DNA of 14,118 bases. It comes from Clostridiales bacterium. Its GTDB lineage: Bacteria > Bacillota > Clostridia > Christensenellales > Christensenellaceae. The notes under the pieces are model-generated. The model was given only the letters and a program-made list of their open reading frames with translations. It was not told where the DNA came from and made no database searches. This document shows positions 6,635 to 12,655 of the stretch, one piece after another; positions within the stretch are counted from its first letter, which is position 1, and each line of letters starts with the position of its first letter. The position numbers were made by a program, and so were the translations under genes. Location: contig QAKS01000093.1 of assembly GCA_003343685.1 (NCBI GenBank), positions 1-14,118 on the forward strand. The letters are read 5' to 3'.

Positions 6635-8551
6635 ATGGTGATCGTAAGCGCAAACAAAATATGTAAATCTTATGGAATAGAGCCTGTTTTAAAAGACGTA
6701 TCTTTCTCCATCGAAAGCGGGGATAAGATAGGTCTTTTAGGCGTTAACGGAGCGGGAAAAACGACGCTGTTCAAAATTCTGACGAGACAGCTCGAGCCTG
6801 ACGGCGGAGAGGTCCATCTGTCAAAAAATCTGGATATCGCGTATATGGAACAGCACAGCGAGTTTTCTTCCGAAAAGACTGCTGTAGATGAGACGATGAG
6901 CGTTTTCTCCGATTTAATGGATATGGAGCGGCGTCTGGAGACAATGCAGCATCAGCTGGAAGCGTCACCGTCTGACGGCATCATCAAGCGCCATGCGGAA
7001 TTGCAGGAACGCTATATTGCCGGCGGCGGCCTGACCTACAAAGCGCGGGTGCGTTCTACACTGCTTGGCTTGGGATTTTTGGAAGAGGAGCTGTCTCTTC
7101 CGCTGTCATCCATCAGCGGGGGACAGCGGACCAGAGCACTATTGGCGAAGCTGCTGCTGGGAGAGCCGGATATTCTGCTGTTGGATGAGCCGACAAACCA
7201 TCTTGACCTGAAGGCCATTACGTGGCTGGAGGGGTTTTTAAGCGAATACAAGGGAACGCTTGTCGTCATTTCCCATGATAGGTATTTTCTGGATAAAGTT
7301 GTGAACAGAATTTTTGAGCTGGAAAACAAAAAACTCACAACTTATAAGGGAAACTATGAAAAAATGGCGGCACAGAAGGCTCAGATTCGACTTACCATGG
7401 AGCGGGAGTATGCAAACAAGGAAAAAGAGATAAAACGCCTTCAGGGAATTGTGGAGCAGCAAAAGCAGTGGAACAGACAGAAGAACCTCGTCACTGCCCA
7501 CAGTAAAGAAAAAGTCATTGCGCGTATTGAGGCTACAATGGAAAAGGTTCCGAATGACCCAAAACAGATCGGGTTCTGCTTTGGGGCCGCGCCCGCATCG
7601 GGCGACGAGGTCCTGACACTGAAAGGGATTTCGAAGGCCTTTGATGGCCGTTCGCTGTTTCACGATGTAAATATTCTCCTAAAACGGAGTGAAAAGGCCA
7701 TTCTGATTGGGGATAACGGCTGCGGCAAGACAACGCTGTTTCGGATTATATTGGGCAAAATAGCTGCGGATTCCGGCAGTGTGATAAAAGGGGCCAATGT
7801 CAAGGTTGGATATTACGACCAGGCTCAGAGCGACCTCATGCCGCACAAGACGATCATGGAGGTGATGAACGACGCGCTTCCGCATATTGACAATGGACAG
7901 ATCCGGAATGCGTTGGCCGCTTTCCTGTTTACGGGTGACGACGTTTTTAAAAAAATATCGGATCTTTCCGGCGGAGAAAGGGCGCGTATCGCTCTGGCAC
8001 GGCTTATGCTCGGAAATTACAACCTGCTTTTGATGGACGAGCCGACAAACCATCTGGATATCGCCTCCAAGGAAGTTCTGGAGCAGGCTCTGACCGATTA
8101 TGACGGAACGCTGTTTGCCGTTTCTCATGACAGGTATTTTATCAATAAGCTGGCAAACAGAATTTATGCACTTTCGGGCAGCGGCATCGATACATTTGCA
8201 GGCGACTATAACGACTATCTGGAAAAAATAACCACAAGAGAGGAGGCTCGACCGGGAAAAAAGGAAAAACAGCCGAATGACTATATAAAGAAAAAACAGC
8301 AGGCCTCTGAAATTAACCGGCTGCGCGGCAGAGTAACTCGCATGGAGGCTGAGATTGAAAAGCTGGAGGAGGACATGGAAACGTTGTCCAGTCAGATGGA
8401 AAGCCCCGATATTGCATCCGATTTTGAGAAAATTACGGAACTGTCGGAACAGATTAACGAACAACAGCTTATTTTGTCAGATTGCTATGCGCAGTGGGAA
8501 GAAATGACAGAGCGGCTGGACGTGCTGATGCAGGAGGCGGACAGGGATTGA
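6635..8551 (+). CDS. ABC-F family ATP-binding protein (duplicated ATPase, ribosome-associated type)
   Basis: This soluble protein has two ABC ATPase domains and no membrane segments. Domain 1 has Walker A GVNGAGKT (36-43), signature SGGQR (about 160), LLLDEPTNHLD (about 180-190) and the ISHDRYF H-loop. Domain 2 has GDNGCGKT (about 359-366), LSGGERAR (about 445), MDEPTNHLD and SHDRYF. A charged linker (about 235-310) joins the domains, and a C-terminal coiled-coil region rich in Glu, Lys and Gln runs from about 555 to 630. Members act on the ribosome, as translation factors or in antibiotic protection. The 638-residue architecture resembles the Uup/YdiF-type housekeeping subgroups, but I cannot assign the subfamily. 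The start ATG is 6 bp after proS and has no recognisable Shine-Dalgarno sequence; GTG 6638 is an alternative. Translation is probably coupled to proS. Confidence 0.93.
   Translation: MVIVSANKICKSYGIEPVLKDVSFSIESGDKIGLLGVNGAGKTTLFKILTRQLEPDGGEVHLSKNLDIAYMEQHSEFSSEKTAVDETMSVFSDLMDMERRLETMQHQLEASPSDGIIKRHAELQERYIAGGGLTYKARVRSTLLGLGFLEEELSLPLSSISGGQRTRALLAKLLLGEPDILLLDEPTNHLDLKAITWLEGFLSEYKGTLVVISHDRYFLDKVVNRIFELENKKLTTYKGNYEKMAAQKAQIRLTMEREYANKEKEIKRLQGIVEQQKQWNRQKNLVTAHSKEKVIARIEATMEKVPNDPKQIGFCFGAAPASGDEVLTLKGISKAFDGRSLFHDVNILLKRSEKAILIGDNGCGKTTLFRIILGKIAADSGSVIKGANVKVGYYDQAQSDLMPHKTIMEVMNDALPHIDNGQIRNALAAFLFTGDDVFKKISDLSGGERARIALARLMLGNYNLLLMDEPTNHLDIASKEVLEQALTDYDGTLFAVSHDRYFINKLANRIYALSGSGIDTFAGDYNDYLEKITTREEARPGKKEKQPNDYIKKKQQASEINRLRGRVTRMEAEIEKLEEDMETLSSQMESPDIASDFEKITELSEQINEQQLILSDCYAQWEEMTERLDVLMQEADRD
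8533..8537 (+). promoter_or_regulatory. Ribosome binding site deciding the rnc TTG start
   Basis: GGAGG within the last codons of the ABC-F gene lies ten bases before TTG 8548. It supports that start over the in-frame upstream ATG at 8482, which would add 22 residues with no counterpart in RNase III. Confidence 0.75.
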
Positions 8552-9210
8552 AAGATACACAAGCCTTTGAAACTGAAATTGGATATCGTTTCAAAAACAG
8601 AGAGCTGCTGCAGTTGGCAATGACCCATGCTTCGCATTCCGCTCAAAATAACGAACGTCTGGAGTTTTTAGGCGACGCCGTATTGGAACTGATTTCCAGC
8701 GCATATTTGTATGAGAAGTTTCCCCGTCAGGGAGAGGGATTTTTGACAAAACGCCGTGCGGAAATGGTGTGTGAGGCGTCCCTTGCCCGCTGGGCGAGGA
8801 GTGTCAGACTGGGAGAACACCTCCTTCTTGGGAAAAGTGAGCTTTTAAACGGTGGTACGGGAAAAAGCTCCATTTTATCCGATGCGGCGGAGGCTGTAAT
8901 CGGCGCAGTATATCTCGACAGCGGAGAGCGTGACGCAAAACAGCTTGTCGAAAAGATTTTGGCTTTTATAGACGCAAACGCTCAAAACGATGCCGCAGAC
9001 GCAAAATCCGCATTACAGGTGATGCTGCAGAGAAATGGGAACGTCGATATTCGGTATGAGACAGTCGATACCACAGGCCCTCCTCACGACATGACGTTTT
9101 TTGTAACAGTCTCCGTCAACGGAAAATGCATTGCCGACGGAAAGGGGAAGAGTAAAAAAGCGGCCGAACAGGATGCCGCATCAAAAGCGCTCGTTTTATA
9201 CTCTAAATAG
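8548..9210 (+). CDS. rnc: Ribonuclease III
   Basis: This enzyme cleaves double-stranded RNA in rRNA processing, mRNA turnover and sRNA control. From TTG 8548 the product has 220 residues, normal for the family. The signature NERLEFLGDAVLE (35-47) carries E36, E39 and D43; D112 and E115 in SDAAEAVIGA complete the set of acidic metal-binding residues equivalent to those of E. coli RNase III. A C-terminal double-stranded RNA binding domain covers about 150-220, ending with the GKSKKAAEQDAA helix. The TTG overlaps the TGA stop of the ABC-F gene (TTGA). In many Firmicutes rnc lies beside acpP, smc and ftsY, so its place at the end of a T-box-controlled proS operon is less usual. No convincing terminator follows. 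Confidence 0.95.
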   Translation: MKDTQAFETEIGYRFKNRELLQLAMTHASHSAQNNERLEFLGDAVLELISSAYLYEKFPRQGEGFLTKRRAEMVCEASLARWARSVRLGEHLLLGKSELLNGGTGKSSILSDAAEAVIGAVYLDSGERDAKQLVEKILAFIDANAQNDAADAKSALQVMLQRNGNVDIRYETVDTTGPPHDMTFFVTVSVNGKCIADGKGKSKKAAEQDAASKALVLYSK

Positions 9211-9239
9211 CGGGAATAAATAACGGGTATAATAAAAAA

Positions 9240-9268
9240 GGCAAAAATGCTTTATTGACACATTTGCC
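9240..9268 (+). repeat. Imperfect inverted repeat around the -35 element
   Basis: GGCAAAAATG (9240-9249) and CATTTGCC (9261-9268) are complementary apart from two extra A residues, with an 11-base loop that contains TTGACA. It has no T-run on the + strand, so it is a poor terminator for rnc. It could be an operator, a weak 3'-end hairpin of the rnc transcript, or chance. Confidence 0.35.
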
Positions 9269-9283
9269 GCGCTATACTATAAT
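9255..9283 (+). promoter_or_regulatory. Full-consensus sigma-A promoter for the aspS-gatCAB operon
   Basis: TTGACA (9255-9260) and TATAAT (9278-9283) match the consensus at all 12 positions with a 17-bp spacer. Transcription is predicted to start near 9290, just before the first helix of the T-box leader (9294). Such a strong promoter fits an operon whose output is set by attenuation downstream. Confidence 0.88.
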
Positions 9284-9457
9284 AAAAAAACAACCGCACT
9301 GATGCAGGCCTTAACGCAACAAAGGGCGCAGCTACAGGGACAAAGCCGCATGACTGGAACGACTTTGGCGCATTGCCGAAAAGGACAACACTGCTGAGCG
9401 GATACGGGAGCGCCCGTTACAGCGCGAAATGAGAGGCTGCATAATGAATGTGGCAAG

Positions 9458-9487
9458 ATGGGTGGCACCACGGATTACTTCGTCCCA
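9458..9487 (+). promoter_or_regulatory. T-box antiterminator of the aspS leader
   Basis: TGGG (9459-9462) pairs with CCCA (9484-9487) and ACG (9470-9472) with CGT (9481-9483), leaving the seven-base bulge TGGCACC (9463-9469). UGGC fits a GCCA tRNA end, meaning discriminator base G as in tRNA-Asn. The 3' strand is shared with the terminator. Confidence 0.9.
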
Positions 9488-9516
9488 ATAACTTGGTTAT
9501 TGGGACGTTATTTTTT
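9481..9516 (+). terminator. Intrinsic terminator of the aspS T-box leader
   Basis: CGTCCCAATAA (9481-9491) pairs perfectly over 11 bp with TTATTGGGACG (9497-9507) around a CTTGG loop, followed by TTATTTTTT (9508-9516). It competes with the antiterminator for bases 9481-9487. Confidence 0.96.
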
Positions 9517-9539
9517 GAAAGGATTTGAAAGGAAAAGAC

Positions 9540-10862
9540 ATGGAAAGGACGACAGGCAGAATAAAAAACGATCTTATGGAGCTCGATGAACTGAAGAAGA
9601 AAAAAGCGGGCGACAGTGTCCGACTTTCAGGTATCATCCACGACGTCAGAGATATGGGCGAGTTTGCCTTTGTCATTCTGAGAAAACGAGGCGGTATTGT
9701 TCAGGTGCTGATTAATAACGAACAGCATAAAGAGTGGCAGCCTAAAAAGGCAGATTCTGTAATCATATCGGGGACGGTCGAAGACGACGACCGTGCGCCG
9801 TATGGTTTCGAAATTCATGCCTCCCAATTGGAGATTTTGTCTCGCGCAAAGGACACGCTGCCTATAGACGTTGCAAAATGGAAACTCAAATCATCGCTGG
9901 ACACACTGATCGCATTGCGTCCTGTCACGCTGCGAAATCTGCGCCAGCGGGCAATATTTAAAATTCAAGAGGGACTTGCGAGGGGATTCCGCGAATATCT
10001 GACGTCTCAGGCGTTTACAGAGATTCATACGCCTAAAATTGTTGCGGCAGGCGCCGAAGGCGGCGCAAATATATTTAAATTAGAGTATTTTCACCAAAAA
10101 GCGTTTCTTGCGCAGTCTCCTCAATTTTATAAGCAGGAAATGATCCCTGTATTTGAACGCGTATTTGAAATTGGCCCCGTTTTTCGCGCGGAAAAGCACT
10201 CCACCGCACGCCATTTGAATGAATACACTTCCATGGACTTTGAAATGGCATTTATCGACAGCTTTTATGACATCATGGAGATGGAGACGGGAATGCTGCA
10301 GTATTCCATGGATTTGCTGAAAAGGGAGTACGGCAGTCAGTTGGAAACTTTGCATGTCGAGCTTCCGGATGTGTCAGCTATCCCGATCTTTCGTTTTGAT
10401 GAGGCGAAGGAAATGGCTTCTGAAAAATACGGCGCTCCCATTCGAAACCCCTATGATATGGAGCCCGACGAGGAGCAAAATATCTGCCGTATGGTAAAGG
10501 AGGATATGGGAAGCGATTTCGTATTTGTCACGCATTATCCTTCAAAAAAGAGACCGTTTTACGCCATGGACGATCCTGAAAACCCCAAATACACGCTGAG
10601 CTTTGACCTGTTGTTCCGTGGTATGGAGGTGACTACAGGCGGACAGAGAATCCACGATTACGACGAGCAGATTGAGAAGATGAAGCGGAAAAATCTCGAC
10701 CCGGCCGACTTTGAAAGTTACCTGATGGCTCATAAATATGGCATGCCGCCTCACGGAGGACTGGGGCTTGGATTGGAACGACTGACGATGAAACTGCTTA
10801 ATTTGGATAATGTCAGATATACATGCCTGTTTCCGCGGGATATTAAAAGACTGGAACCGTAA
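9540..10862 (+). CDS. aspS: Aspartyl-tRNA synthetase, archaeal type, probably non-discriminating (Asp/Asn)
   Basis: This class II enzyme attaches aspartate to tRNA. From ATG 9540 the product has 440 residues, the short archaeal/eukaryote-like form without the bacterial GAD insertion (bacterial AspRS is near 590). An N-terminal OB-fold anticodon domain (about 25-105) is followed by the catalytic core, with motif 2 FRAEKHSTARHLNEY (215-229) and a motif 3 region GLGLGLERL near the C-terminus. Direct linkage to gatCAB and an Asn-type T-box argue that it charges tRNA-Asn with Asp for later amidation. At the position I align by eye with the Trp that marks discriminating archaeal enzymes, it has Ile (I32), which fits relaxed specificity. 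ATG 9540 is preferred because AAAGGA (9528-9533) lies six bases upstream; the in-frame TTG at 9525 has its AGGA only one base away. Confidence 0.93.
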   Translation: MERTTGRIKNDLMELDELKKKKAGDSVRLSGIIHDVRDMGEFAFVILRKRGGIVQVLINNEQHKEWQPKKADSVIISGTVEDDDRAPYGFEIHASQLEILSRAKDTLPIDVAKWKLKSSLDTLIALRPVTLRNLRQRAIFKIQEGLARGFREYLTSQAFTEIHTPKIVAAGAEGGANIFKLEYFHQKAFLAQSPQFYKQEMIPVFERVFEIGPVFRAEKHSTARHLNEYTSMDFEMAFIDSFYDIMEMETGMLQYSMDLLKREYGSQLETLHVELPDVSAIPIFRFDEAKEMASEKYGAPIRNPYDMEPDEEQNICRMVKEDMGSDFVFVTHYPSKKRPFYAMDDPENPKYTLSFDLLFRGMEVTTGGQRIHDYDEQIEKMKRKNLDPADFESYLMAHKYGMPPHGGLGLGLERLTMKLLNLDNVRYTCLFPRDIKRLEP

Positions 10863-10880
10863 GAAAAGGAGGATTTCGAT

Positions 10881-11168
10881 ATGAATGTTGACAGAAAAAT
10901 TATCGACTATGTAGCAGACTTGTCCAGACTGCATTTGAGCGAAGAGGAAAAGGTACGCGCTGAGAAGGATCTGGGCAGCGTGCTGACCCATATTGATATG
11001 CTGAACGAGCTGGACACGGAAACGATTGAACCGCTGTCTCATACGTTCCCCATCAAAAACGTATTTCGGGCAGATGAGGTGCGTCCTTCTTATGACAGAG
11101 AGACGCTGCTCTCCAATGCTCCGCAGAAAAAAGATGGGTGCTTTAAAGTGCCCAAAACTGTCGAATAG
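10881..11168 (+). CDS. gatC: Asp-tRNA(Asn)/Glu-tRNA(Gln) amidotransferase subunit C
   Basis: GatC is the small subunit that wraps around GatA and stabilises the GatCAB complex. The 95-residue product shows the family pattern: an N-terminal helix with DYVADLSRLHLSEEE, a central helix ending in ELDTETIEPLSH, then N.FR.D, and a C-terminal NAPQKKDGCFKVPKTVE segment. The ATG has a strong AAGGAGG (10866-10872) eight bases upstream and starts 18 bp after aspS. The bases after its stop contribute to the gatA ribosome binding site. Confidence 0.95.
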   Translation: MNVDRKIIDYVADLSRLHLSEEEKVRAEKDLGSVLTHIDMLNELDTETIEPLSHTFPIKNVFRADEVRPSYDRETLLSNAPQKKDGCFKVPKTVE

Positions 11169-11180
11169 GAGGCCGGACGA

Positions 11181-12653
11181 TTGAGCTTATTTGATTTAAC
11201 AGCCCTTGAAATAGGGGAGAAGATAGTAAAAAAAGAGATTTCAGTAAGAGAGGCAACCGAATCCCTTCTGGATTCCATCGAAGCCAGAGACGGAGATTTG
11301 AATGCTTATATTTCCGTTTCAAAAGAAACATCCCTCCGGCAGGCCGATGAAATCCAAAAGAAAATCGACGCGGGAGAGCTGAAAAATCCTCTTGCCGGCG
11401 TGCCTGTCGCCATCAAGGACAATATCTGTATTAACGGAGAAGCGACGACATGTGCATCAAAAATGCTTGAAAGCTTCAGACCGCCTTATGATGCGACAGT
11501 TGTGCAAAAGCTGAAAGCTATCGGCGCGCCGATCGTTGGGAAACTTAATATGGATGAATTTGCCATGGGCTCCACCACGGAAACATCTTATTTCGGCAAA
11601 TGCAAAAATCCGTGGGATATTACGCGTGCGCCGGGAGGCTCATCCGGCGGTGCGGCGGCGGCTGTCGCAGCCCGCGAGGCATATTATGCGCTTGGCTCCG
11701 ACACCGGCGGGTCAATCCGCCAGCCCTGCGCCTTTTGCGGCGTGACGGGGATCAAGCCCACATACGGAACGGTATCCCGTTTCGGCCTGATTGCATTTGC
11801 CTCCTCTTTGGACCAAATCGGTCCGGTTGCCCGCAGCGCCAAAGATTTGGCGGCTGTGCTGGATGTGATCAGTGGCAGGGATTTGCATGACGGTACTTCC
11901 GTCGAGAAGGATATCACCGGCTGCCTTGACTCTGTTACGGGCGAGATGAAGGGCAAAAAAATCGGCCTTCCCAGCGATTATTTTGCCAAGGGGCTGGACG
12001 GGGAGGTAAAGGACCGCGTTCTCGCCGCTGCAAAGGAATTTGAGAACATGGGCGCAATTGTCGAGGAGTTCCCGATGCCGATGATCGAGTATGCTATTCC
12101 GGCATACTACATTATTTCCTCGGCAGAGGCATCATCCAACCTATCCCGCTATGACGGCATCAAATACGGCTTTCGGGCAAAAGACTATGACGATCTGATC
12201 GATATGTTTTATAAGTCCCGCAGCCAGGGTTTCGGTGCCGAGGTCAAACGCCGGATTATGCTGGGGAACTTTGTTTTGTCCTCCGGCTATTACGATGCGT
12301 ATTATAAAAAAGCGCTGAAGGTAAAAGCGCTAATCAAAAAAGGCTTTGACAGTGCTTTTGAAAAATACGACTTTATTCTGGGTCCGACAGCGCCGACAAC
12401 GGCCACCCCTCTTGGGGCTCATCAGGACGACCCGCTGAAAATGTATCTTGGGGATATCTATACCGTCTCTGTTAATCTTGCCGGACTGCCCGGGCTTGTG
12501 ACATGCTGCGGATTCGACAGCGATGGCCTGCCTGTGGGGATGCAGCTGATCGGCAAACCCTTCGGCGAAAAAACGCTGCTGAACGCGGCCTATGCCTATG
12601 AACAGGCCACAGAGTTCCACAAGGCTTCGCCCTATGACGGAAAGGAGGCATAA
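11181..12653 (+). CDS. gatA: Asp-tRNA(Asn)/Glu-tRNA(Gln) amidotransferase subunit A
   Basis: GatA is the glutaminase subunit. It releases ammonia from glutamine, and the ammonia travels to GatB. The 490-residue amidase-signature protein has the complete Ser-cisSer-Lys triad: K79 in VPVAIKDN, S154 in GGSSGG and nucleophile S178 in GSDTGGSIRQP. These numbers match those I recall for Staphylococcus aureus GatA. After the nucleophile it reads RQPCAFCG, with Cys where Ala is common. The start is TTG 11181, supported by GGAGG (11168-11172) eight bases upstream and overlapping the gatC stop. The gatB start follows 2 bp after the stop, and the gatB ribosome binding site lies in the last gatA codons. 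Confidence 0.96.
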   Translation: MSLFDLTALEIGEKIVKKEISVREATESLLDSIEARDGDLNAYISVSKETSLRQADEIQKKIDAGELKNPLAGVPVAIKDNICINGEATTCASKMLESFRPPYDATVVQKLKAIGAPIVGKLNMDEFAMGSTTETSYFGKCKNPWDITRAPGGSSGGAAAAVAAREAYYALGSDTGGSIRQPCAFCGVTGIKPTYGTVSRFGLIAFASSLDQIGPVARSAKDLAAVLDVISGRDLHDGTSVEKDITGCLDSVTGEMKGKKIGLPSDYFAKGLDGEVKDRVLAAAKEFENMGAIVEEFPMPMIEYAIPAYYIISSAEASSNLSRYDGIKYGFRAKDYDDLIDMFYKSRSQGFGAEVKRRIMLGNFVLSSGYYDAYYKKALKVKALIKKGFDSAFEKYDFILGPTAPTTATPLGAHQDDPLKMYLGDIYTVSVNLAGLPGLVTCCGFDSDGLPVGMQLIGKPFGEKTLLNAAYAYEQATEFHKASPYDGKEA

Positions 12654-12655
12654 CA

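Larger units (their letters stand above)
9294..9516 (+). promoter_or_regulatory. T-box riboswitch leader, probably tRNA-Asn specific (AAC specifier)
   Basis: The leader controls aspS-gatCAB through uncharged tRNA. The Stem I base is CCGC (9294-9297) with GCGG (9398-9401), then a kink-turn (ACT bulge 9298-9300; GAT 9301-9303 opposite TGA 9395-9397), then GCAG (9304-9307) with CTGC (9391-9394). The 3' side of the specifier loop reads GGACAACA, giving AAC (9387-9389) followed by a purine. CAA (9386-9388) overlaps it by a one-base shift. The distal hairpin is CAAAG (9341-9345) with CTTTG (9363-9367). Stem II is ACGGG (9404-9408) with CCCGT (9413-9417), and its loop GCGC (9410-9413) may pair with GCGC (9422-9425). 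Stem III is GCTGCAT (9436-9442) with ATGTGGC (9448-9454). T-box: ATGGGTGGCACCACGG (9458-9473), bulge UGGC. The middle of Stem I is poorly paired in my hand fold. Confidence 0.93.

Noticed and set aside
7679..8464. Minus-strand open frame of 261 codons inside the ABC-F gene
   Set aside because: It lies opposite conserved ATPase motifs; its hydrophobic, Phe-rich translation is typical of antisense frames and it has no start signals.
8482..8547. Longer rnc start at ATG 8482
   Set aside because: The extra 22 residues do not resemble RNase III, and GGAGG at 8533-8537 fits TTG 8548.
9228..9233. TATAAT as a -10 box just after rnc
   Set aside because: No -35-like sequence lies 16-18 bp upstream, and the full-consensus promoter at 9255-9283 accounts for the leader.
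9357..9360. GAAC as the dual Glu/Asn specifier of the aspS leader
   Set aside because: It matches the overlapping codons I would expect from the C. acetobutylicum report. However, in the fold anchored by the kink-turn it falls in the distal loop, whereas AAC at 9387-9389 is in the specifier position.
9302..9442. Long-range pairing ATGCAG (9302-9307) with CTGCAT (9437-9442)
   Set aside because: It would destroy both the kink-turn helix and Stem III, each of which fits the T-box architecture better.
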